Both the position numbers and the translations under genes were made by a program. Shown here one piece after another: positions 1 to 5,763 of a DNA stretch of 6,304 nt. The stretch comes from Cellvibrionales bacterium UBA1963. Lineage in GTDB: Bacteria > Pseudomonadota > Gammaproteobacteria > Pseudomonadales > UBA7434. Below the pieces are notes generated by a model, which worked only from the letters and a program-made list of their open reading frames with translations, ran no database searches and had not been told where the DNA came from. Position 1 is the stretch's first letter. The number at the start of each line of letters is the position of its first letter. The DNA is taken from positions 1 through 6,304 of the forward strand of contig DDED01000092.1 of the NCBI GenBank assembly GCA_002336035.1, given 5' to 3'.

Positions 1-773
1 TTCAGCCTTCAGAATTAATGAAAATTGTGGTTCCTTTGACGGTTGCTTGGTATTTGAGTGAGCAGCTATTACCGCCAAGCCTAAAGACAATGGCAATCGG
101 CATTGTCATTGCCATTGTTCCGTCTCTTTTTATCGTGCTTCAGCCTGACTTAGGTACGGCGATTTTAATCGCGGCATCGGGTCTTTTTGTACTTTGGTTG
201 GCGGGTATAGGTTGGGGTTATCTGTTGGCTGCACTGCTTGTTTTACTTGGCTCGGCGTGGCCGATATGGCACTTTCTGCTTCATGGTTATCAGCGGCAAC
301 GTATAATGACACTCTTCAATCCTGAGAGTGATCGATTAGGTGCGGGTTGGAATATCATTCAATCAAAAACGGCAATTGGTTCTGGTGGTTGGGATGGCAA
401 AGGCTGGCTTAATGGAACGCAGTCACAGCTTGATTTTTTGCCGGAAAGCCACACCGATTTCATCATTGCAGTTTTGGCCGAAGAGTTGGGTTTTACGGGT
501 GTATTACTATTGCTTGTCTTGTATCTTTTCATTATTTTGCGTGCTGCACAAATTAGTTTTGCGGCGAAAACCACCTTTGGTAGTCTAGTTGGGGGGAGTA
601 TCACATTAACTTTTTTTGTTTATATTCTCGTAAATATGGGCATGGTTTCGGGACTATTACCGGTGGTTGGCGTGCCGCTTCCACTAGTGAGCTATGGTGG
701 CACATCGCTGGTGACTATGCTGGCTAGTTTTGGTATTTTGATGGCAATCAGCGCCGAAAGCAATCGTCGTTAA
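1..773 (+). CDS. rodA: RodA, peptidoglycan glycosyltransferase of the elongasome (5' end missing)
   Basis: This is the C-terminal part of a SEDS-family membrane glycosyltransferase that polymerises lipid II into lateral-wall glycan with its partner PBP2 (MrdA). The frame is open to the window edge. The first full codons read QPSEL followed by MK, the conserved RodA segment, so the ATG at 18 is internal and the true start lies upstream. Visible signatures are QPDLGTA, the long periplasmic-loop motif from GAGWNIIQSK to LPESHTDF, AEELGF, and the C-terminal VGVPLPLVSYGGTS. The Asp of HTDF (bases 456-458) and the Glu of QPSE (12-14) match positions reported as functionally essential in the family, recalled rather than aligned. 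Several hydrophobic membrane segments surround these loops. About 256 codons are present, against roughly 370 for a complete RodA. The next gene is mltB, as in Pseudomonas-type clusters. FtsW is the main alternative, but the context and motifs favour RodA. Confidence 0.96.
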   Translation, partial: QPSELMKIVVPLTVAWYLSEQLLPPSLKTMAIGIVIAIVPSLFIVLQPDLGTAILIAASGLFVLWLAGIGWGYLLAALLVLLGSAWPIWHFLLHGYQRQRIMTLFNPESDRLGAGWNIIQSKTAIGSGGWDGKGWLNGTQSQLDFLPESHTDFIIAVLAEELGFTGVLLLLVLYLFIILRAAQISFAAKTTFGSLVGGSITLTFFVYILVNMGMVSGLLPVVGVPLPLVSYGGTSLVTMLASFGILMAISAESNRR

Positions 774-774
774 T

Positions 775-801
775 CCAGCATAAAAACTGATTGAATGCTG
801 G
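775..801 (+). repeat. Inverted repeat / stem-loop just after rodA
   Basis: CCAGCAT (775-781) and ATGCTGG (795-801) form a perfect 7-bp stem around a 13-base loop, starting one base after the rodA stop codon. No T-tract follows, so it does not look like a standard intrinsic terminator. It could stabilise the rodA 3' end, attenuate read-through into mltB, or be chance. Confidence 0.35.
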
Positions 802-822
802 CGTAATAGTGATAGGCTAGTT

Positions 823-894
823 ATGTCTGAGATTGACTTCAGTCTGGACCAAATAACGTTGAAGTTAATTACTTTAATCAAGGGTGTAATATGA
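823..894 (+). CDS. Possible 23-codon leader ORF overlapping the mltB start
   Basis: An ATG at 823 opens 23 codons (peptide starting MSEIDFSLDQ and ending LIKGVI) that stop at TGA 892-894, inside the mltB start codon, giving the ATGA overlap typical of translational coupling. A weak Shine-Dalgarno-like AGG (814-816) lies six bases ahead of the ATG. The peptide has no recognisable family. An ORF this short can easily arise by chance, and mltB has its own ribosome binding site, so this is a candidate only. If real, it would act as a coupled leader peptide in the 117-base gap between rodA and mltB rather than as a protein with a function of its own. Confidence 0.18.
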   Translation: MSEIDFSLDQITLKLITLIKGVI

Positions 895-1904
895 CATACC
901 GATACCAATCATTTTTATTGCCGTCCCTGCCATTACTGTTATCGCTTCTTGGGATTTTTCTCGTGCTGCTCGCTAGCGGGGCTAAGGCGGATTATCGGCA
1001 CCATCCGAGCGCAGCCGCGGTAATATCGACGTTAGTCGATGAGCATCATTTTACTGCTGAGCAGGTCAATACTATTCTTGGTCAGGCAGAAACTGAGCAG
1101 CGAATACTCGACAGCATGACAAATGCGGCAGAAAAAACGAAAACATGGACCGCCTATCGAAACAGTTTTCTCAGTGCATTTAGAATCACCAAAGGCGCTG
1201 AGTTCATGATTACTCATAAGAAAACGTTTGATCAGGTTGAACAAGAATACGGTGTTCCCCGCGAAATGATCACTGCTATATTGGGGGTTGAAACGAATTA
1301 CGGTGGTTACACGGGTAAAACGCGGGTATTGAATGCTTTATCAACGTTGGCTTTTGAGCACCCAAGACGAAGCCGTTTTTTTACAGCAGAATTAATTGAA
1401 TACATTGTTTTGTGCCGTGAACAGCACTGGACTGCATCTGAACAATTGGGTTCTTATGCGGGTGCGATGGGAATGAGTCAGTTTATGCCGAGTAATTATC
1501 GTCGTTTAGCTGTTGATGGTGACGGTGATGGCAACATTGATTTATTTAATCCCGTCGATGCGATACACAGTATTGCCAATTATTTTATTCATCATGGTTG
1601 GCAAGCAGACAAGCCGGTCACCAGTCGTGCCGCGGTGAACCAAAGTTTTGATGTTGCACTTATTGGCCGAGGTTTAAAACCAAACCATAGTGTAAAGCGT
1701 CTGGCTGATGGAGGTTTTTATCCACAAGATAAGATGGCGCCTTCTGTTTTGGCGCGAGTGATTCGATTTAATGATGCAGATGGCGATGAGTTTTGGTTTG
1801 GCTACCAAAATTTTTATGCGATTAGCCGTTATAATCCTCGTTCAAAATATGCGATGGCTGTTTATCAATTGAGTTTAGCGATTGAGGAACAGGCAAATCA
1901 TTAA
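891..1904 (+). CDS. mltB: MltB-family lytic murein transglycosylase (SltB1-like, no lipobox)
   Basis: The product (337 aa) cleaves peptidoglycan glycan strands to 1,6-anhydromuropeptides in the periplasm. Residues 1-33 form a signal peptide with a long Leu-rich core, ending AKA before Asp34, a signal peptidase I site. There is no lipobox Cys, unlike the E. coli lipoprotein MltB (361 aa). Catalytic Glu134 lies in ILGVETNYGG, followed by GKTRVLNALSTLAF and the PRR motif. YAGAMGMSQFMPSNY (189-203) is the substrate-groove signature. DGDGDGNIDLFNPVDAI (209-225) matches the EF-hand-like calcium site of MltB. NFYAISRYNPRSKYAMAVYQL (starting at 307) is the C-terminal family motif. The start is supported by AAGGG at 880-884, six bases ahead of the ATG. 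The neighbours rodA and rlpA place it in the cell-wall cluster. MltB family is certain; the exact orthologue name is less so. Confidence 0.95.
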   Translation: MTYRYQSFLLPSLPLLLSLLGIFLVLLASGAKADYRHHPSAAAVISTLVDEHHFTAEQVNTILGQAETEQRILDSMTNAAEKTKTWTAYRNSFLSAFRITKGAEFMITHKKTFDQVEQEYGVPREMITAILGVETNYGGYTGKTRVLNALSTLAFEHPRRSRFFTAELIEYIVLCREQHWTASEQLGSYAGAMGMSQFMPSNYRRLAVDGDGDGNIDLFNPVDAIHSIANYFIHHGWQADKPVTSRAAVNQSFDVALIGRGLKPNHSVKRLADGGFYPQDKMAPSVLARVIRFNDADGDEFWFGYQNFYAISRYNPRSKYAMAVYQLSLAIEEQANH

Positions 1905-1947
1905 ATTCAAGTGACTGTTTAGCATGCGATTAGCTCTTCAATCCTTT

Positions 1948-1974
1948 CATTGATATTATTAATATTGCATTGAT
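1948..1974 (+). repeat. Short direct repeat in the AT-rich mltB-rlpA gap
   Basis: CATTGAT occurs at 1948-1954 and again at 1968-1974, exactly 20 bases apart, or about two helical turns. The AT-rich stretch between them contains ATATT-ATT-AATAT (1953-1965), a small self-complementary element. It sits in the 102-base gap before rlpA, where a promoter could be expected, but I see no convincing -35/-10 pair. It may be a regulator-binding site or only AT-rich coincidence. Confidence 0.2.
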
Positions 1975-2006
1975 GTCTGAAATAAGCGATCTGGTGGTGA
2001 AGAATT

Positions 2007-2978
2007 ATGATTAGTCGTTACGACTGGTTAATCAAAGGTATTTTTTTATGGGTGGCGGCTATTGCGCTGACCAGCTGTGGCTTTTTTGATGATTTAAGCC
2101 AGAGTCCAAGTAGCGTTGCAAGGGGGAGTGACAGTGCACCAAGCACTAAACTCCATGCTAAGCACATAAAAGATGCCGTGCCTCGAGTTGAATCCAAAAG
2201 CCGTGGCGGTAATTTTAGCCCGTATACGGTTTTAGGGAAAACGTATACGGTACTTAATGACTCAGCTAACTACAAGGAACGAGGTGACGCCTCTTGGTAT
2301 GGCACCAAGTTTCATGGCCGACTGACCGCTAACGGTGAGCGCTATAATATGTATGCTATGAGCGCAGCCCATAAATCATTGCCTATTCCGACGTACGTTA
2401 AAGTCACAAACTTAGAAAACCGGCGACATATTATTGTTCGTGTTAATGATCGAGGGCCATTTCACCCTGGCCGTATTATTGACCTTTCTTATGCAGGTGC
2501 GTCAAAGCTGGGCATTCTTAAAAAAGGCACAGCAAGGGTGGAGGTTGAGGCAATTGATCCTCGGCAATGGAAAAAAAATACAAAAAACAGATTGCAGATC
2601 AGTGCCAACGAACAGCAAGGTCTCGCTAGCGTGCAGCCGGCGACCACCAACGAACCTCAATCGACCCATGATTTAGGCACCAACGATAGCCCTTCCGTTC
2701 GTCCACCCACTAGCCTGACAGTAGCCCCGGCGGCATTACCACGTTATTACCTTCAAATAGCTGCATTTTCTAAATTGAATGCCGCTCAAGACTTGCAAAA
2801 TCGCTTGCTGGATCAGTTAGCTAGCATTTCGCGCTCAGTCAATGTGATTATACGGCCTTCTGAGTTGGGCCTGTATCGCGTTAGAATTGGGCCGTTTAGT
2901 ACAGAGGAAGAAAGTTTGGCATTTAAAAAAATACCTGAGTTACAATCCTTGGGTAAGATTCATAGGGTTTCAGAATAG
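2007..2978 (+). CDS. rlpA: RlpA, septal-ring lytic transglycosylase lipoprotein with SPOR domain
   Basis: RlpA (323 aa) is an outer-membrane lipoprotein that in Pseudomonas aeruginosa cleaves glycan strands lacking stem peptides. Residues 1-23 are a signal peptide ending in lipobox LTSC, so Cys24 should be lipidated. A low-complexity linker follows, then the double-psi beta-barrel domain (about 93-181) with ASWYGTKFHGRLTANGERYN, AAHKSLP and VNDRGPF. Glu111, His122 and Asp148 have the same mutual spacing as the catalytically important Glu120, His131 and Asp157 that I recall for P. aeruginosa RlpA, so activity is likely. A Pro/Ser/Thr-rich linker (about 200-243) leads to the SPOR domain (about 245-323; YYLQIAAF, LYRVRIGPF), which binds denuded septal glycan. 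The start has GGTGA (1996-2000) six bases upstream. dacA starts 10 bases after the stop codon. E. coli RlpA is thought to have lost enzymatic activity, so activity here is inferred from the residues. Confidence 0.96.
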   Translation: MISRYDWLIKGIFLWVAAIALTSCGFFDDLSQSPSSVARGSDSAPSTKLHAKHIKDAVPRVESKSRGGNFSPYTVLGKTYTVLNDSANYKERGDASWYGTKFHGRLTANGERYNMYAMSAAHKSLPIPTYVKVTNLENRRHIIVRVNDRGPFHPGRIIDLSYAGASKLGILKKGTARVEVEAIDPRQWKKNTKNRLQISANEQQGLASVQPATTNEPQSTHDLGTNDSPSVRPPTSLTVAPAALPRYYLQIAAFSKLNAAQDLQNRLLDQLASISRSVNVIIRPSELGLYRVRIGPFSTEEESLAFKKIPELQSLGKIHRVSE

Positions 2979-2981
2979 AGG
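2977..2981 (+). promoter_or_regulatory. Ribosome binding site that fixes the dacA GTG start
   Basis: AGAGG overlaps the rlpA stop codon and lies seven bases ahead of an in-frame GTG at 2989. The only upstream ATG in frame (2887) lies deep inside rlpA and would put about 34 charged, non-signal residues ahead of the secretion signal, so the GTG is the better start. Confidence 0.75.
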
Positions 2982-2988
2982 TTTATCT

Positions 2989-4146
2989 GTGTTTAAATTG
3001 CACTTTTGCTCATTAGTATCGATTTTAGTGGTCTCTGGGTTAGCGAACAGCTCACCGGCGTTAATTCCTTCGGCACCGCAGTTAGCAGCAAGTAGTTATA
3101 TATTAGTCGATGCTGATAGTGGCAAGGTCATTGTCGAGTCTAATGCTAGTCAGCGCTTACCGCCTGCTAGCCTAACAAAAATGATGACCGGATATATAAC
3201 GTCTTCTGAAATAGCCAGGCAGACAATTAGCCCTGAAGATATGGTCCCGATAAGCGTGAAAGCATGGCAAATGTCGGGCTCAAGAATGTTTATTCGTGAA
3301 GGCACCAATGTTCCGGTTAGAGAATTATTAAAAGGTGTTATTGTTCAGTCAGGAAATGATGCCAGTGTCGCGTTGGCGGAATTTATAGCCGGTGATGAAA
3401 TTGCATTTTCTGAAATAATGAATCAACAGGCACAATTATTGGGTATGACCCAGACTGATTTTAAAAATTCCACTGGCTGGCCAGCAGAGGGGCATCTAAC
3501 CACGGCTAAAGATTTATCAATTTTAGCCACCCGTTTGATAGCAGATTTTCCTGATCACTACACCTTATATTCTCAAAAGGAGTTCACTTATAACAACATC
3601 ACTCAATTAAATAGGAACGGGTTGTTGTGGCGTGATTCAACTGTTGATGGACTGAAAACCGGCAAGACGGAAGAGGCGGGTTATTGCTTAGTCGCTTCCG
3701 CTAAGAAAAATGGTATGCGCCTTATTTCTGTTGTTATGGGTGCTAAAAGCGAAAGGTCGCGTGAGCAAGAAACTCAAAAGTTACTGTCTTATGGTTTTAG
3801 ATATTATGAAACGCATACTTTATATGAAATAGGGCAAGTGGTTAATTCAAGTCAACTATGGGCAGGGCTTGAAAAAAATATTGATCTAGTTCTAGAACAA
3901 GACATTATTTTAACCATACCGCGTGGTGAAAGAGATTTACTTGAAGTCAGTATTGACGTTGATAAAGAGATAGTGGCTCCCATTACAGCCGGTCAAGCGT
4001 ACGGCGTTCTTAACATTAAAAAAGATAATGAATTGCTCGTGCAGAGCAGTATTGTAGCAGCGAAAGATATTGACTCTGCAGGTTTTTTCCTTAGGATATG
4101 GGATTTTATTATATTGTTTTTCCGCGGTTTGCTAGGACTTGGTTAG
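2989..4146 (+). CDS. dacA: D-alanyl-D-alanine carboxypeptidase (PBP5/6 type, DacA)
   Basis: DacA is a class C low-molecular-mass penicillin-binding protein that removes the terminal D-Ala from peptidoglycan pentapeptides in the periplasm. From the GTG start it has 385 residues, against about 403 for E. coli PBP5. A short signal peptide (MFKLHF, then a hydrophobic core) probably ends near residues 20-24. Active-site motifs are all present: S61-L-T-K64, S121-G-N123 and K223-T-G225, the last in DGLKTGKTEEAGYCLVASA. The C-terminal PBP5_C beta domain covers about 280-362. Residues 366-385 form the amphipathic, aromatic-rich anchor (FFLRIWDFIILFFRG) that holds these enzymes to the inner membrane. 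The gene lies 10 bases after rlpA and 8 before ybeD, so co-transcription is likely. Nothing appears broken. Whether it matches PBP5, PBP6 or Pseudomonas DacC most closely cannot be decided by eye. Confidence 0.96.
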   Translation: MFKLHFCSLVSILVVSGLANSSPALIPSAPQLAASSYILVDADSGKVIVESNASQRLPPASLTKMMTGYITSSEIARQTISPEDMVPISVKAWQMSGSRMFIREGTNVPVRELLKGVIVQSGNDASVALAEFIAGDEIAFSEIMNQQAQLLGMTQTDFKNSTGWPAEGHLTTAKDLSILATRLIADFPDHYTLYSQKEFTYNNITQLNRNGLLWRDSTVDGLKTGKTEEAGYCLVASAKKNGMRLISVVMGAKSERSREQETQKLLSYGFRYYETHTLYEIGQVVNSSQLWAGLEKNIDLVLEQDIILTIPRGERDLLEVSIDVDKEIVAPITAGQAYGVLNIKKDNELLVQSSIVAAKDIDSAGFFLRIWDFIILFFRGLLGLG

Positions 4147-4150
4147 GAGG
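4145..4150 (+). promoter_or_regulatory. Strong Shine-Dalgarno for ybeD overlapping the dacA stop codon
   Basis: AGGAGG, extended by further G residues, begins inside the dacA TAG stop and ends four bases before the ATG at 4155. It selects this ATG over the in-frame ATG at 4098, which lies within dacA and would encode an unrelated N-terminus. Ribosomes finishing dacA sit on this site, so translation of the two genes is probably coupled. Confidence 0.8.
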
Positions 4151-4154
4151 GGCA

Positions 4155-4454
4155 ATGAGTGAAATAATCAGTAACCAATATTTACCTGATGGCGAAGAGC
4201 CGCCTAAGATAATTTTTCCTTGTGATTACCTTATCAAAATCATAGGTGATGCCGAGCCAGACTTTATTGATGTAGTCGTTGCTATTGTCTGTCGACATGC
4301 GGCTGACTTTGATCCGGCAACGGTTAATAGTCGCGACAGTAGTAAAGGTAAATTTCGCTCTGTGGCTGTTAATATTATTGCCACTGGCGAACCGCAATTA
4401 GAAAATTTATTTGCTGATTTAAAAGCTACAGGCCGAGTCAAGATGGTCATTTAA
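4155..4454 (+). CDS. ybeD: YbeD family protein (DUF493)
   Basis: This small cytosolic protein (99 aa) belongs to the YbeD/DUF493 family, which has an ACT-like alpha/beta fold and no firmly established biochemical role. Its constant position next to dacA and lipB suggests a link to lipoate metabolism or cell-wall control, but that is context only. Recognisable family features are FPCDYLIKIIG (21-31), the RHA-x-F-x-P segment (47-54), SSKGKFRSVAVNIIAT (62-77), and the C-terminal VKMVI. It is about a dozen residues longer than the E. coli protein (87 aa) because of an acidic N-terminal extension (residues 1-15). Its TAA stop shares one base with the lipB ATG, which suggests translational coupling to lipB. 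Confidence 0.9.
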   Translation: MSEIISNQYLPDGEEPPKIIFPCDYLIKIIGDAEPDFIDVVVAIVCRHAADFDPATVNSRDSSKGKFRSVAVNIIATGEPQLENLFADLKATGRVKMVI

Positions 4455-5134
4455 TGTTGATTAATCAGCAATTACATGTCCGCAAGTTTTTTACCAGTGA
4501 TGAAAATCAAGCGCTACCTGATTATGAATCAGTATGGCATGCAATGAAGGCGTTCACGAAACTAAGGGATCAGTCAACGATCGATCAATGTTGGTTGTTA
4601 GAGCATCCAAAGATCTTTACTTTAGGCCGAGCTGCTGGCGAACAACACGTGTTAGACCCAGGGCCTATACCTGTGCTTCGAATCGATCGAGGTGGCCAGG
4701 TCACTTATCATGGTCCTGGTCAGATTATGGTTTATACCCTGATTGATTTAAAGCGAAGAAAACTCACCGTGCGCGGCATGGTCGATGCACTTGAGGCGTC
4801 GGTTATTCAGTTGATGGCCAATTATGGCTTGACTGCTTACAGTGATAAAAAAGCCCCAGGTGTCTATATCGACGGTTGCAAAATAGCAGCGTTAGGTTTA
4901 CGTATTAGTCGCGGCTGTTCTTACCATGGCTTATGTTTCAATTATGACTTTGATTCGTCGCCATTTAATAGAATCAATCCTTGCGGTTTTGCAGAACTAC
5001 AAGTGACACAGTTAAGTGAATTATTAAGTCAATTGCCAGATAAAAAATATTTTGCCGAACAATTAGTACGCTGCCTTTCAGATCAATTATCCTACACCGA
5101 GATTACAAATGATTATAGCTTATGGACGGAGTGA
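4454..5134 (+). CDS. lipB: LipB, octanoyl-[ACP]:protein N-octanoyltransferase
   Basis: LipB transfers octanoate from acyl carrier protein to lipoyl domains of the 2-oxoacid dehydrogenases and GcvH, the first step of endogenous lipoate synthesis, in the cytosol. The product has 226 residues (E. coli 213). The signature RGGQVTYHGPGQ (79-90) is intact. Lys143 in GCKIAALGLRI and Cys177 in INPCGF are 34 residues apart, the same spacing as the catalytic Lys135/Cys169 pair of E. coli LipB, so the protein should be active. The start ATG overlaps the ybeD stop by one base and only a weak Shine-Dalgarno precedes it, so translation probably depends on ybeD. LipA, which inserts sulfur into the octanoyl group and usually follows in such clusters, is not downstream in this window. 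Confidence 0.97.
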   Translation: MLINQQLHVRKFFTSDENQALPDYESVWHAMKAFTKLRDQSTIDQCWLLEHPKIFTLGRAAGEQHVLDPGPIPVLRIDRGGQVTYHGPGQIMVYTLIDLKRRKLTVRGMVDALEASVIQLMANYGLTAYSDKKAPGVYIDGCKIAALGLRISRGCSYHGLCFNYDFDSSPFNRINPCGFAELQVTQLSELLSQLPDKKYFAEQLVRCLSDQLSYTEITNDYSLWTE

Positions 5135-5169
5135 TTTCTGCTATAGAGTCATCGTTAATCTCTGTAGTA

Positions 5170-5181
5170 AGATAATTATCT
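5170..5181 (+). promoter_or_regulatory. 12-bp perfect palindrome upstream of the NTF2-like gene
   Basis: AGATAATTATCT is self-complementary over all 12 bases and lies in the 70-base gap after lipB, 23 bases before the next ATG. It includes GATAAT (5171-5176), a near-consensus -10 element, but I find no good -35 at 16-18 bases upstream. It could be an operator overlapping a promoter for the downstream gene, or a chance AT-rich palindrome. Confidence 0.3.
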
Positions 5182-5192
5182 AATATGAATAT

Positions 5193-5197
5193 AAGGA
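5193..5197 (+). promoter_or_regulatory. Ribosome binding site of the NTF2-like gene, in a small hairpin
   Basis: AAGGA lies seven bases ahead of the ATG at 5205. It falls within ATAAG (5191-5195) / CTTAT (5199-5203), a 5-bp stem with a three-base loop, so it might be partly hidden in the mRNA. The stem is AT-rich and weak. The main value of the site is that it confirms the start codon. Confidence 0.6.
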
Positions 5198-5204
5198 TCT
5201 TATT

Positions 5205-5633
5205 ATGAGTGATCAACATCCAGCAAAACGCGTTTCGTTATTATCTCGTGAGTACGTTCACAGCCACAATAAAGAAGGTTGGTTAGGTTTGTTTTCTGAA
5301 GATGCGATAATCGAAGATCCGATTGGTGTTTCACCGATTGATGAAGTGGGCAAAGGCCATCGTGGTATGGCTGCCAGACAAGCATTCTGGGAAAGCAATA
5401 TTGCTAATAGCGATATAAAAATTGTTATTCATCAGTCTTATGCTGCAGGTCTAGAGTGCGCAAATATTGTAACGTTAAACACTGTTTTAAGTTTTGGTGG
5501 CAAAACTTATAGTCAGGAAGTCAATGGTATATTCACTTATCAGCTTAACGAAGCTGAGCAGTTAGTGGCACTTCGCGGTTACTGGGAAGTTGATGAGATG
5601 ATGAAAACGATTAAAGAAGTTGTTAATTCTTAA
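5205..5633 (+). CDS. NTF2/SnoaL-superfamily protein resembling ketosteroid isomerase
   Basis: This is a compact 142-residue cytosolic protein without signal peptide or membrane segment, of the length expected for a single cone-shaped NTF2-like domain. The N-terminal half closely follows bacterial delta5-3-ketosteroid isomerase: EYVHSHN (16-22), then LFSEDAIIEDPIG (29-41), then a GHRG/FW segment (51-62). By comparison with the remembered Comamonas enzyme, Tyr17 matches the catalytic Tyr14, and Asp38 in EDPIG matches the general base Asp38. Asn107 in EVNGIF falls where the second oxyanion-hole Asp99 stands. The scaffold therefore keeps two of three catalytic positions and changes the third Asp to Asn. 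The substrate is unknown, and isomerase activity is inference; many NTF2-like proteins bind other ligands or none. It has its own ribosome binding site and lies 70 bases after lipB, where lipA is often found. It may be an independent unit or the last gene of the operon. Confidence 0.85.
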   Translation: MSDQHPAKRVSLLSREYVHSHNKEGWLGLFSEDAIIEDPIGVSPIDEVGKGHRGMAARQAFWESNIANSDIKIVIHQSYAAGLECANIVTLNTVLSFGGKTYSQEVNGIFTYQLNEAEQLVALRGYWEVDEMMKTIKEVVNS

Positions 5634-5762
5634 GCGCGTTATTGTTTAAGAATGTCATTCTTGCTGCGATCATTTTCAATGGCTTGATGTGTTTGACGTT
5701 ATTTCGCGAGTAGTATTTCTTTCACTGATGTCCTTGTTCGATGTGATCAAGCGCTGTTTTTA
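5634..5762. other. Convergent intergenic gap without a gene
   Basis: This 129-base stretch separates the ends of the NTF2-like gene and holA. It has no plausible ORF or RNA gene. It contains a weak AT-rich 6-bp stem, AAGAAT (5648-5653) with ATTCTT (5657-5662), and a distant inverted pair, GCTTGAT (5682-5688) and ATCAAGC (5746-5752). No strong bidirectional terminator is visible. Confidence 0.7.
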
Positions 5763-5763
5763 T
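5733..5763 (+). terminator. Weak candidate terminator after the NTF2-like gene
   Basis: CTTG (5733-5736) pairs with CAAG (5748-5751), and TC/GA pairs extend the stem inside one mismatch. Seven-odd bases later comes a T-rich stretch (5756-5763). The stem is short and imperfect and not adjacent to the T-run, so this is a low-confidence intrinsic terminator for plus-strand transcription about 100 bases past the stop codon. Confidence 0.2.

Noticed and set aside
340..604. Overlapping ORFs of about 80 codons on both strands inside rodA
   Set aside because: They cover the most conserved RodA loop, which is plainly coding in the rodA frame; their products look random.
833..859. TTGACT (833-838) with TAACGT (854-859) as a promoter for mltB
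   Set aside because: The -35 is good, but the -10 matches only three of six positions and the spacer is 15 bases.
684..908. Minus-strand 74-codon ORF across the rodA end and the following gap
   Set aside because: It lies mostly antisense to conserved RodA coding sequence, has no family features or ribosome site, and reads as a shadow frame.
2434..2676. Alternative-frame 80-codon ORF inside rlpA
   Set aside because: It overlaps the double-psi barrel domain, whose catalytic residues are clear in the rlpA frame.
4182..4450. Minus-strand ORFs of 71 and 74 codons opposite ybeD
   Set aside because: They are antisense to a recognisable DUF493 gene with a strong ribosome site and have no features of their own.
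5648..5662. AAGAAT-GTC-ATTCTT as a terminator of the NTF2-like gene
   Set aside because: The six-base stem is nearly all AT and no T-run follows.
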